Shown here: in pieces, positions 45,858-56,215 of the stretch
Layout of the letters: each line of letters opens with the position of its first letter
How positions within the stretch are numbered: position 1 is the first letter of the stretch
DNA from: Solenopsis invicta
Taxonomy: Eukaryota > Arthropoda > Insecta > Hymenoptera > Formicidae
Reading direction: 5' to 3'
Assembly: GCF_016802725.1 (NCBI RefSeq)
Contig: NC_052671.1
Coordinates: 18,521,231 to 18,585,230 of the forward strand
Length of the DNA stretch: 64,000 bases
Made by a program: the position numbers and the translations under genes
The notes under the pieces: generated by a model
What the model was told of the DNA's origin: nothing
What the model saw: only the letters and a program-made list of their open reading frames with translations
Databases searched by the model: none

Positions 45858-46460
45858 AAGTCTATGAGAACAAAATAATCGCAATAATTATAATAATGTT
45901 ACAAATTTTTTTCCCGAAACAAACGAAAAAAAAGAAGACACAATTAAATCTAGTTACCAAAAAATTAGAAATTGTGATGAGCCGCGATGTACATCCTCTA
46001 TCCTCGTAACATAATAAACAACCTCAAGGAGCATGTGCCGAGACAAGAGCTTCGAAAAATCAACATGACTTGATTTGCTGATTAAAATAAAGAATAATAT
46101 TAAGGAATGAATATTAAACTTGTAACAAACAACAATACGAATTTAGTAATTAAAAATAATTAACAGGAGATTAAAATTAAGAAATAAATAATAAAATAAA
46201 TATTGTAATTAAATAATTAAGTAAATGTGGAAAAAAAGTAGAAAACTGTACAAGTCAAGAGATGTAAAATAGTAAATAAGAAATAATACTCGAAACAAAG
46301 AATTGTATACTAAATACCTCTAGGCACCAAAACTCGTGTCACAGTAATATGAGGAAAGATGTTACATCTTGGAAGGAATAGATACAAATAATAAGAACCG
46401 AACGAGTGGGATGGCCTCGGCGACCGCACGAAAAGAGTACAAAGAGGAGGGATGATAAAG

Positions 46461-49088
46461 CTAAGAAGGGGGAATACGTTCGAGAATAGGAAGATACGCA
46501 TCCGAGAGGAGTTCGGTATCACTTTGTTTGTTGAGTCCATGCGATTGATTTTTGATGTGTAACATCTCGGATATAGATCTTTTTACGTAAGAAGGCTCTT
46601 TGTCTAAAATTTCGACGTTCTCCCAATCAAAATCGTGGTTTTCAGAAATACGATGTGACGAAATAACCGAAGGAGAACTGGCCTTTCTAATATCCGCTTT
46701 ATGTTCGTTTACTCTTGTTTTTAGCTGACGCTTAGTCTGTCCCACGTAAGAAGAATCGCAGTCTTTACAATTGATTTTATAGACCACGTCATTACAAGAA
46801 AGACGCTCTATGTGGTCTTTACCGGTGGTTATAAATTTATTCAATTTAGAAGGGATCGTGAACGCCACACTGCAATCAAACTGACATGAGAAAGACGAGA
46901 ATTTCTCTGATACCGACTCAATGTAAGGGATCGTAAAAAATCTTCTCACATGTTTATCCATAACACAACTGTCATCTCTATAAAAAAGGTGTTTGAGTCT
47001 ACAATGAATCATGGCAAAAATAAAATTTAATGGATAATTATTTTCTAATAAGATATTGATTAAAATTATGAAGTTCTTACGATGAAATTGCGGATGTGAT
47101 AAAGAAATTAATTTGTCAACCATACCGAAGATGACACCCTTTTTGTGACACAAGGGATGATGTGAGAAGAAATTCAAGTATCTTCCCGAGAACGTTGGTT
47201 TGCGATACTGATCGAAAATAATTCTATCATTCACCCTCAATAGCATGACATCAAGAAAACTGATTTTTCCCTCGCTCTCTCTCTCCATAGTAAATTGTAA
47301 GCGTTCATGCATAGAATTGAACGTGTCAAGAATGTCCGGTAACAAGCTTACAGGAGCTGCTAATAATATGTCATCTACATATCTATAGTAAAATGGCAGA
47401 TGAAAGGAGGGAGATTTAATCGCCTTGCACTCCAAATCCTGCAAGACTAAATCCGCCAAGATAGGAGACAACGGGGAACCCATCGGCAAACCGAAGATCT
47501 GTTTGTAGCACACATTATTAAATTTGAAAAATGTAGAATCTATTATTAAATTAAGAGCTTTGAGAAATTCAACGAGCGGAATAGTAGTATTTTTAGAAAT
47601 CAAATCCCATCTGGACGTGACGCTTTCCACCGCTAAGTCTTTTGGAACATTGGTGAAAAGTGACACGACGTCCAAAGACAATAAGACGTGATCTGATCTC
47701 AAGGAAAGGCCATTTAGTTTATTAACTAAATGGACACTGTTTTTTATGAAACTATCCGCTTCTGGTAAACTGTTATAAATTATTTCATGTAAATGATAAG
47801 CTAATGAGTATAGTGGACTGTTTATAGAAGAAATTATGATTCTTAATGGAATATTAGGTTTATGGATCTTCGGCAGACCATAGGCTCTCGGTAAGATGCC
47901 GTCCGTTGTTAACATACTCCTATATAAATGTTGTTCGATGAAACCTTTCTCCTTCCAATTAGAGAGGAGGGAGCGCGCTTCTTTTGTTAATATAACAATC
48001 GGATCTTTGGATAATTTGACGTAAGTAGAATCGTCTGAGAGCATGCCTTCCATCCTCAAGATGTAGTCATTTCTGTCAAGGGCAACAGTTATGTTACCCT
48101 TGTCTGCCCTGGTAAACAAAATGTTAGGATGCTCCCTAACAAATCTACTCGTGGTTCGTAACCAGTCTTTAATTAGCTGGTCATTAATATTTCGCGAACG
48201 GTCTCTGCGGAACAGGCCCTCCAGGATCGATACAGATCGGTTTCTAATTGCGTCATGTATATTTTTCCTGTATTTAGAGATGTTGTGTTCAATGTGTTTG
48301 ATAAATTCTAACAACATCTTACCCCTGTTTATATTCAACAACGGTAAACCAAAACGATCACCTAGTTGTAAAAGGTATCGGACATCATTCGGGATATCAA
48401 TACCGCTTAGATTGGTGAACCAATTGTTATGTAAAGTGTCCAGAGGAGTCTCAGGACTAAATTCTAAGGGAGAAACATGGATGTTATGCAATGTCTCGTT
48501 AACACTAGGCGTAAGCTGTTGGAACGAAAAAGTTGTTTTTTCGTTAGATACATTAGGAGTCTTGGCAACATAATTAATGTGTTCTATTTTGTTAATAGAA
48601 AATTGACGCTTTTTTTGTCTCAACCAATCAATCTTTTTTTCGATCCTAGAAGTCTCCCTGTGCCACAACCAACCATTCCTTTTTTCTTGAAAGGTGAAAA
48701 AATCACTCTCGATCAGTGGAGGGAGGACATTCGATACGCTCCTCGAGGTCTTATAAAATTGGTGTCTTAAGAAATGTAAATGTTTGTACGCATCTCTTAG
48801 TTCTAATCTTAATACAATGTTGATAAAGTTATTACTGATTCTGTCAAGACTGTTAAACGAGGTCTTATGGAACAATGAAATATTTGCCTGTCTTCTATAG
48901 ATGTTCAAATGTGTCGGAGTTAGATCATATTTCAAGCACGCTTTGATAAACCGGATTCGCATATATAAATATGTCAAAGATCGGCTGAGTTTGATAAACT
49001 TATTTAAAAGGAAACATGTGTGGTTTCCGAAACAATTTCTAATAAAAGTAAAAAATTTAGGCGGAGATACAGAGAATTGAGGACCCAT
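46461..49088 (-). CDS. Penelope-like reverse transcriptase / GIY-YIG endonuclease, intact
   Basis: The 875-codon ORF is uninterrupted. It would nick DNA with the C-terminal nuclease and copy element RNA from the nick, in the nucleus. The N-terminal 300 residues are basic and helical. The RT begins near residue 330 (FTRADKGNITVAL) and includes YGLPKIHKPNIPLRIIISS, SLDVVSLFTNVPK and GLPMGSPLSPILADL. The catalytic box YYRYVDDILL has YVDD at 570-573. The GIY-YIG domain starts VVYKI (768-772), followed by SYVGQTKRQLKTRVNEH (to about 796). A CxxC-like pair (CKDC) lies between the two GIY-YIG signature parts. The start at 49088 is the first ATG of the long frame and lies 50-60 bases inside the element's 5' unit. 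It may still be mobilisation-competent; nothing in the ORF argues against it. Confidence 0.93.
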   Translation of the reverse strand: MGPQFSVSPPKFFTFIRNCFGNHTCFLLNKFIKLSRSLTYLYMRIRFIKACLKYDLTPTHLNIYRRQANISLFHKTSFNSLDRISNNFINIVLRLELRDAYKHLHFLRHQFYKTSRSVSNVLPPLIESDFFTFQEKRNGWLWHRETSRIEKKIDWLRQKKRQFSINKIEHINYVAKTPNVSNEKTTFSFQQLTPSVNETLHNIHVSPLEFSPETPLDTLHNNWFTNLSGIDIPNDVRYLLQLGDRFGLPLLNINRGKMLLEFIKHIEHNISKYRKNIHDAIRNRSVSILEGLFRRDRSRNINDQLIKDWLRTTSRFVREHPNILFTRADKGNITVALDRNDYILRMEGMLSDDSTYVKLSKDPIVILTKEARSLLSNWKEKGFIEQHLYRSMLTTDGILPRAYGLPKIHKPNIPLRIIISSINSPLYSLAYHLHEIIYNSLPEADSFIKNSVHLVNKLNGLSLRSDHVLLSLDVVSLFTNVPKDLAVESVTSRWDLISKNTTIPLVEFLKALNLIIDSTFFKFNNVCYKQIFGLPMGSPLSPILADLVLQDLECKAIKSPSFHLPFYYRYVDDILLAAPVSLLPDILDTFNSMHERLQFTMERESEGKISFLDVMLLRVNDRIIFDQYRKPTFSGRYLNFFSHHPLCHKKGVIFGMVDKLISLSHPQFHRKNFIILINILLENNYPLNFIFAMIHCRLKHLFYRDDSCVMDKHVRRFFTIPYIESVSEKFSSFSCQFDCSVAFTIPSKLNKFITTGKDHIERLSCNDVVYKINCKDCDSSYVGQTKRQLKTRVNEHKADIRKASSPSVISSHRISENHDFDWENVEILDKEPSYVKRSISEMLHIKNQSHGLNKQSDTELLSDAYLPILERIPPS

Positions 49089-49147
49089 GGTAACGCTCGG
49101 GTTAATTAAAACAATTAGTCAAAGATTAAGGCTCACTTAAATAAATT

Positions 49148-49207
49148 AATGATGAGGAAAATTGAGCTTGAGAGCCACGCAAGATGTCAGGTGCGAATAA
49201 ATAAATA
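49148..49207. repeat. internal copy of the PLE terminal segment (pseudo-LTR part)
   Basis: The 60 bases are identical to 45740-45799 in the same orientation and mark the junction between the two PLE copies. Confidence 0.85.
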
Positions 49208-50547
49208 ATTATCATTTACATGAAATAATTTATAACAGTTTACCAGAAGCGGATAGTTTCATAAAAAACAGTGTCCATTTAGTTAATAAACTAAATGGCC
49301 TTTCCTTGAGATCAGATCACGTCTTATTGTCTTTGGACGTCGTGTCACTTTTCACCAATGTTCCAAAAGACTTAGCGGTGGAAAGCGTCACGTCCAGATG
49401 GGATTTGATTTCTAAAAATACTACTATTCCGCTCGTTGAATTTCTCAAAGCTCTTAATTTAATAATAGATTCTACATTTTTCAAATTTAATAATGTGTGC
49501 TACAAACAGATCTTCGGTTTGCCGATGGGTTCCCCGTTGTCTCCTATCTTGGCGGATTTAGTCTTGCAGGATTTGGAGTGCAAGGCGATTAAATCTCCCT
49601 CCTTTCATCTGCCATTTTACTATAGATATGTAGATGACATATTATTAGCAGCTCCTGTAAGCTTGTTACCGGACATTCTTGACACGTTCAATTCTATGCA
49701 TGAACGCTTACAATTTACTATGGAGAGAGAGAGCGAGGGAAAAATCAGTTTTCTTGATGTCATGCTATTGAGGGTGAATGATAGAATTATTTTCGATCAG
49801 TATCGCAAACCAACGTTCTCGGGAAGATACTTGAATTTCTTCTCACATCATCCCTTGTGTCACAAAAAGGGTGTCATCTTCGGTATGGTTGACAAATTAA
49901 TTTCTTTATCACATCCGCAATTTCATCGTAAGAACTTCATAATTTTAATCAATATCTTATTAGAAAATAATTATCCATTAAATTTTATTTTTGCCATGAT
50001 TCATTGTAGACTCAAACACCTTTTTTATAGAGATGACAGTTGTGTTATGGATAAACATGTGAGAAGATTTTTTACGATCCCTTACATTGAGTCGGTATCA
50101 GAGAAATTCTCGTCTTTCTCATGTCAGTTTGATTGCAGTGTGGCGTTCACGATCCCTTCTAAATTGAATAAATTTATAACCACCGGTAAAGACCACATAG
50201 AGCGTCTTTCTTGTAATGACGTGGTCTATAAAATCAATTGTAAAGACTGCGATTCTTCTTACGTGGGACAGACTAAGCGTCAGCTAAAAACAAGAGTAAA
50301 CGAACATAAAGCGGATATTAGAAAGGCCAGTTCTCCTTCGGTTATTTCGTCACATCGTATTTCTGAAAACCACGATTTTGATTGGGAGAACGTCGAAATT
50401 TTAGACAAAGAGCCTTCTTACGTAAAAAGATCTATATCCGAGATGTTACACATCAAAAATCAATCGCATGGACTCAACAAACAAAGTGATACCGAACTCC
50501 TCTCGGATGCGTATCTTCCTATTCTCGAACGTATTCCCCCTTCTTAG
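49208..50547 (+). pseudogene. 5'-truncated second PLE copy (RT/GIY-YIG)
   Basis: The frame is open from TAT at 49210 to TAG/TAA at 50545-50547. It encodes the last 445 or so residues of the same protein as 46461-49088 with no amino-acid difference noticed. It includes YVDD and the GIY-YIG domain but lacks the N-terminal part and a start codon of its own. It was created together with the full copy, or very recently. Confidence 0.9.
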
Positions 50548-51152
50548 GTTTATCATCCCTCCTCTTTGTACTCTTTTCGTGCGGTCCGCCGAGGCCATCC
50601 CACTCGTTCGGTTCTTATTATTTGTATCTATTCCTTCCAAGATGTAACATCTTTCCTCATATTACTGTGACACGAGTTTTGGTGCCTAGAGGTATTTAGT
50701 ATACAATTCTTTGTTTCGAGTATTATTTCTTATTTACTATTTTACATCTCTTGACTTGTACAGTTTTCTACTTTTTTTCCACATTTACTTAATTATTTAA
50801 TTACAATATTTATTTTATTATTTATTTCTTAATTTTAATCTCCTGTTAATTATTTTTAATTACTAAATTCGTATTGTTGTTTGTTACAAGTTTAATATTC
50901 ATTCCTTAATATTATTCTTTATTTTAATCAGCAAATCAAGTCATGTTGATTTTTCGAAGCTCTTGTCTCGGCACATGCTCCTTGAGGTTGTTTATTATGT
51001 TACGAGGATAGAGGATGTACATCGCGGCTCATCACAATTTCTAATTTTTTGGTAACTAGATTTAATTGTGTCTTCTTTTTTTTCGTTTGTTTCGGGAAAA
51101 AAATTTGTAACATTATTATAATTATTGCGATTATTTTGTTCTCATAGACTTT

Positions 51153-51194
51153 TATACTGAAGATGACCGACATTAAAGGTCGAAACGTTTATCA
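51153..51194 (+). ncRNA. hammerhead-like motif, plus-strand PLE copy
   Basis: CTGAAGA (51157-51163), a helix GACC/GGTC closed by a nine-base loop, and GAAAC (51182-51186). The bases ATA before the core can pair with TAT after the presumed cleavage position. The location, near the end of the element before the terminal repeat, is where PLE hammerheads are known to lie. Confidence 0.5.
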
Positions 51195-51972
51195 TTGGAT
51201 TTATGCTGTTATTTATTTATTCGCACCTGACATCTTGCGTGGCTCTCAAGCTCAATTTTCCTCATCATTAATTTATTTAAGTGAGCCTTAATCTTTGACT
51301 AATTGTGTTAAATATTGTGTTTTGTGTGATAATCGGGATAAAACAGCATCTTATCACAAGTAAGTAAATGTATTACAGCTTCTAATATTAATATGTACAT
51401 AATAGTATATATACAGGGTGTTTCAGACCACCCGTACACCCCTTTTCTCTTCGCAGGATTAGGACCAATCAAAAATATGTTCAGACGAAAGTTGTAGGGT
51501 TTCAAAAGATCTATTCAATGATCTTATCAGTTTGACCTTGGATGGCGTCGCCAAGGTCAGATCGAAATCACATTAAGTTTTTTAAATGGAATACCCTATT
51601 TTTGATTCCAGAATCTAATAGCTGGTGTCAAGACCTTTCCAAAACACTATAAGAATGTTTATTTTCGTTGACTACTTTCCGAGTTGTGCGGCTTGAAAGT
51701 TACACTACCGCCAGCATCAGCATTACTCAAGATGTACCATGTGGTGGTTACTTAGTCGGATTTAATCTTGTGTGTGGGTGTGTGCATACGTGCATGCGTA
51801 TGTGTATGGGGGAGGAAAAGGGGAGTCAAAGTTTTATGTACTCTGCTTTTGTTTATTAACTGGATTGATTATGTTTGATGATCAATCATGTCCAGATTGA
51901 CTGTATGCATTTTCCCGTGCTTAGCATTATCCAGAATGAACGACGTGGACGTGACGAGAATTTCATCCCATT

Positions 51973-52464
51973 GGGGTGCTTGATTCACGTGAGTCCCCTT
52001 GCCTCTCACGTTTGGGGTGCTTGATTCACGTGAGTCCCCTTGCCTCTCACGTTTGTGGTGCTTGATTCACGTGAGTCCCCTTGCCTCTCACGTTTGGGGT
52101 GCTTGATTCACGTGAGTCCCCTTGCCTCTCACGTTTGGGGTGCTTGATTCACGTGAGTCCCCTTGCCTCTCACGTTTGGGGTGCTTGATTCACGTGAGTC
52201 CCCTTGCCTCTCACGTTTGGGGTGCTTGATTCACATGAGTCCCCTTGCCTCTCACGTTTGGGGTGCTTGATTCACGTGAGTCCCCTTGCCTCTCACGTTT
52301 GGGGTGCTTGATTCACGTGAGTCCCCTTGCCTCTCACGTTTGGGGTGCTTGATTCACGTGAGTCCCCTTGCCTCTTACGTTTGGGGTGCTTGATTCACGT
52401 GAGTCCCCTTGCCTCTCACGTTTGGGGTGCTTGATTCACGTGAGTCCCCTTGCCTCTCACGTTC
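51973..52464. repeat. minisatellite, 12 x 41 bp
   Basis: The unit starts GGGGTGCTTGATTCACGTGA and is repeated twelve times with only one or two substitutions in the whole array (for example CACATG near 52230, CTCTTACG near 52373). Each unit contains the palindrome CACGTG (E-box core). It lies between the left inverted repeat and the transposase 3' end. Confidence 0.95.
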
Positions 52465-52488
52465 GGGAATGAATGAGTGTATGTTTTG

Positions 52489-53550
52489 TTAAGCGACTAA
52501 ATGTTCAAAGTGAGCACCATTCTCTGCGATGCAAGCATCAACTCTATTTTGAAAATCATTGGTTGCTCGAAGAATTTCCTCGGCACGTAAGGATCGAATT
52601 GCTTCACTTATTCTACGAATCATATTATCCCTCGTAGTCGGACGTTCATGATAGACCAAGTTTTTTATCCTTCCCCAAAAATAATAATCAAGAACGATGA
52701 GATCTGGTGATCAGGGTGGATAATTGATTGGACCGTATTTGCCTATCCACTTGTCGGGGAACATAGTATTTAATGCCGCACGAGCAACTCTCGATGTATG
52801 AGACGGACATGCATCTTGTTGGAACCACATGTTCAGGCGCAATTGCAGAGGAATATTTTCTAGTAAGACAGGAAGATCTGTCATTATCAAGGCGGAATAT
52901 CTATCACCGTTTAGATTTTCGTTAAAGAAAACAGGACCTATGATTTGACTTCCAATAATTCCACACCAAACATTGACTTTCCAAATGGTTTGATGATCTA
53001 CTTCTCTCAACCAGTGAGGATTATTTTGTGCCCAATAACGAGAGTTCCAAGTATTAACAGATCCATCACTTTTAAGTGTACATTCGTCAGAAAATAAAAT
53101 TTTCAAGTGGAAATCAAGTGGTTGCTGTCTTATAAAGTTGCAAAATACAAGTCTCTGTCTAACATCGTTATAATTCAACGCTTGATGAACAGATATTCTG
53201 TAAGGGTGAAATTTGTTATTTTTTAGAATGCGCCAAACACTGATTTTACTAACACCAGAATCTTGTTCTCGTCGTCTTAAAGAATCATAAGGGTTCAATT
53301 CTGTCGATGCAAGAATTTCCACTGTTCTTTCATCCATAATCGGACGACGAATTTGTGTACCTTTGTTATGTTGAGGCTGAACGACACCTTTAATTTTGAT
53401 TCGTTTAGCCAAACGTGAAAAAACATTTCGCGAGTGAGGAGTCCGATCAGGATAACGTTCCCGCCACAATCTTTCCGCTGCAATGAATGTATCTCGACAC
53501 TCACCTAAAATTAGCAGCATATCATATGCTTCTTCATTGGAATAGGACAT
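52489..53550 (-). pseudogene. mariner-type transposase, DD41D spacing, one nonsense codon
   Basis: The enzyme would cut and paste at TA. On the minus strand the ORF starts MSYSNEEAYD at 53550, with an N-terminal helix-turn-helix-like part (RNVFSRLAKRIKIKG, SKISVWRILKNNKFHPY). The first Asp is in ILFSDECTLK and the second in MWFQQDACPSH. In the family motif PPWSPDL the tryptophan codon is TGA (52711-52713). Reading on gives SPDLIVLDYYFWG with the third Asp, 41 residues after the second, and a natural stop at 52489-52491 after HFEHLVA. Full length would be about 353 codons, normal for the family. A single W-to-stop change is the only lesion seen. Confidence 0.9.
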
Positions 53551-54790
53551 GGCTAAATAAACCTAGACTAATAAAGAGGGTCGGATTTTTGTTGCGCGAT
53601 TGATACTGATATGACGGTTATTGAAGACGTAGGTGACAAGTTTGAGAGAGTTATTGTCACTCGTGTTGAGTTGAGTCACAATAGCGTTGTGGTGAATACA
53701 TCTCTACTACATCCTATGCAAATAACAATATGTATAAAATCACGAGTTAGACATCGTTACGCAGAAAGCCGCGCTCGTTATTGCTCGTGTGCTACCGTTA
53801 AAGTAATAATGTAATTACATAATATTATGACATACATATGTATGTGACTATCTACGGTTGCGACAGCTAACTTTCACGATTTTTCATGATCTGTTTTTGT
53901 TGGCCCGGCTCGCGTGTTTACTTTCTTTGTGTCGGCTGCACGGCTTTCTGCGTAACGCGTGATTTTATATTGTTATTTACATGGTGTTGGCGGTAGTGTA
54001 ACTTTCAAGCCGCACAACTCGGAAAATAGTCAACGAAAATAAACTTTCTTGTAGTGTTTTGGAAAGGTCTTGACACCAGCTATTAGATTCTGGAATCAAA
54101 AATAGGGTGTTTCATTTAAAAAACTTAATGTGATTTCGATCTGACCTTGGCGACGCCATCCAAGGTCAAACTGATAAGATCATTGAATAGATCTTTTGAA
54201 ACCCTACAACTTTCGTCTGAACATATTTTTGATTGGTCCTAATCCTGCGAAGAGAAAAGGGGTGTACGGGTGGTCTGAAACACCCTGTATATGTTCTACG
54301 TTTGCATGGTATTTTAGGTTAAGTAAATCATATTTTTATTCTTGCAGATTTCCACAAGATATACAAATAAAAACAAAATGGTTAAAATTTTGTAACTTGG
54401 ATGAAGCTATTCTTAGAACTTCCACTTTTTTATGCTCCAATCACTTTACAAAAGAAGATTACCTTCTTACAGCAACAAATAAAATTTTAAAAAATAAAAG
54501 CATACCATCCGTTTATCATATTAAACGTAAAAAACGGTATGTATCTAAAGAGGAAAACTATAATATATATAAGACAGTTATTTGATTATATATATATAAT
54601 TTTTAATTTTATATATATCCACATATTTCTATGTATCTAAATACAAAATAATTTTAGGAGTCTAGATGATAATGATAAAGACTGCAAGCATAATAAGGAA
54701 ATTGCTAAACGTAAGAAAAGTGAATGCTTACTAAATATACATGAAGAGGAATCATGTTCAACTGTAATTCAGCATCCAGCAGATAACAAT

Positions 54791-55201
54791 ATCAGCGATG
54801 AACCAACTCATGAAAAGGAATCGTGTTCAACTATCATCCAGCATCCAGCAGATAACAATATCAGCGATGAACCAACTCATGAAAAGGAATCGTGTTCAAC
54901 TATCATCCAGCATACAGCAGATAACAATATCAGCGATGAACCAACTCATGAAAAGGAATCGTGTTCAACTATCATCCAGCATACAGCAGATAACAATATC
55001 AGCGATGAACCAACTCATGAAAAGGAATCGTGTTCAACTATCATCCAGCATACAGCAGATAACAATATCAGCGATGAACCAACTCATGAAAAGGAATCGT
55101 GTTCAACTATCATCCAGCATCCAGCAGATAACAATATCGGCAATGAACCAACTCATGAAGAATAGTGTTCAACTATAATTCAGCATCCAGTTGATAACAA
55201 T
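54791..55201 (+). repeat. 69-bp coding minisatellite in exon 3 of the P-like gene
   Basis: Five full 69-base units and one 66-base unit follow a partial one (54725-54790). Each encodes 23 residues starting ISDEPTHEKESCSTIIQH. Units at 54791, 54860, 54929, 54998 and 55067 are nearly identical. The last lacks one Lys codon and carries TAG at 55163-55165 in place of TCG. Confidence 0.95.
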
Positions 55202-55799
55202 GTAAACAAAACTCCAGAAAATGAAAATTTAAAAAACTCCAGAGAAATTCATTATGGTGAGTTTTTGAAAATATTAGTCAACTTATCAAAGTATCATTTC
55301 ACTGTTTATTCTTCAATGTGTATATTAAATACTTATTCATAATTATGAATGGGAATCTTAATTATATATATTTGCTAAATAAAAGCATCACTAATTATTA
55401 TTATTGCTTATTAGGTACTGATGCAGTATTGCCGATAAATGTAACTCCTCCAAATTCTCCGCGTAAAGCACGATATATTGGTGATATTAGAACACCACAT
55501 TTAGCCACCCCACGGAGAGCTAAAAGAGCATTAAATATAGCAAAGCTGGTAGTAAAAAAACAAAGGAGAAAAATTTTAACATTACAACAACAAACTACGA
55601 GACTGAAAAACCGTGTTAAAACTATGAAAGACTTGATAGATCATCTTAAGAAGAAGAATTTTATATCGGAGAATGCTGTGGATCATTTAATGGTATATCA
55701 AGAAGTTTCTATATAATAATTAAACGTAAAGCGATAGCATTTTCAGATAAAGCAGGCTCACTCGCTTTGAATTTTATTGCTTGTATGTTTAAACATAGC

Positions 55800-55945
55800 A
55801 TCATGAATAATTATATATAATCAATTAACTGTATACTGTATATAATCAATCAACTATATATAATCTATATACAATCTGTGTATAATCTAACTATATATAA
55901 TCTATCAACTATATATACAACTATATATAATCAATCATAGCATTA
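55800..55945. repeat. A+T-rich minisatellite in intron 4
   Basis: Irregular repeats of TATATAATCWATCAACTA fill this stretch downstream of the presumed exon 4 donor. Confidence 0.7.
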
Positions 55946-56104
55946 AAGATTATTTACGCCAAGAAATCTTTTGTATTTTTTTTAAACAAAAATATTTTAA
56001 AAGGTTAATCTGTTTTATAAGTTTTTTGACATGTTTGTAACTTTTATTACATCTTCCGAGGAAATGTTACTAAATAATTCAATTTTAATTTAGAGAGATA
56101 TTCG

Positions 56105-56215
56105 ATCGATAATGTAAATACAAATCAAAACAAGAAGGCCTTTCGTACGGTCGTAGCTGGATCTTAGTGCTTTTGTGTACTTGTATGATTTTATATACTT
56201 TATATTTACAATATC
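56105..56215 (-). repeat. LTR-like repeat, copy 4 (diverged, inverted)
   Basis: On the minus strand it contains GTATATAAAATCATAC, GCACTAAGATCCAGCTACG and GAAGGCCTTCTTGTTTTGA. These parallel the copies at 13660, 18880 and 19303. It lies in intron 4 of the P-like gene. Confidence 0.6.

Larger units (their letters stand above)
45740..51306. mobile_element. head-to-head Penelope-like element pair with 12-bp target duplication
   Basis: The 5,567-base insertion is flanked by GTTAAATATTGT at 45728-45739 and 51307-51318. The minus-strand copy (45740-49207) is full-length for the ORF. The plus-strand copy (49208-51306) starts inside the RT and shares near-perfect identity with the corresponding part of the first, with a single extra C seen near 50588. 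A terminal segment (45740-45800) is repeated at 49148-49207 and inverted at about 51215-51269. Beyond the last of these, 37 further bases of the next unit's start are present. Such pseudo-LTR and inverted truncated arrangements are typical of PLE insertions. Confidence 0.92.
51414..54287. mobile_element. Tc1/mariner-type transposon with ~300-bp inverted repeats
   Basis: The ends CAGGGTGTTTCAGACCACC (51414) and its complement (ending 54287) are flanked by TA (51412-51413, 54288-54289), the mariner target. Inverted repeats extend over about 300 bases (51414-51716 and 53988-54287) with very few differences. The element lies in intron 1 of the P-like gene. It holds a minus-strand transposase (52489-53550) and a 41-bp minisatellite. 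Confidence 0.92.

Noticed and set aside
46310..48770. Plus-strand ORFs opposite the PLE gene (48091-48573, 48477-48770)
   Set aside because: They are shadows of the intact 875-codon minus-strand ORF.
51973..52464. CRISPR-like array
   Set aside because: The 41-base units are contiguous with no variable spacers, lie inside a eukaryotic transposon and there are no cas genes.
54798..55178. Repetitive ORF reading MNQLMKRNRVQLSSS
   Set aside because: It is an out-of-phase shadow of the 69-bp coding minisatellite. The in-phase reading fits the flanking exon splice phases.
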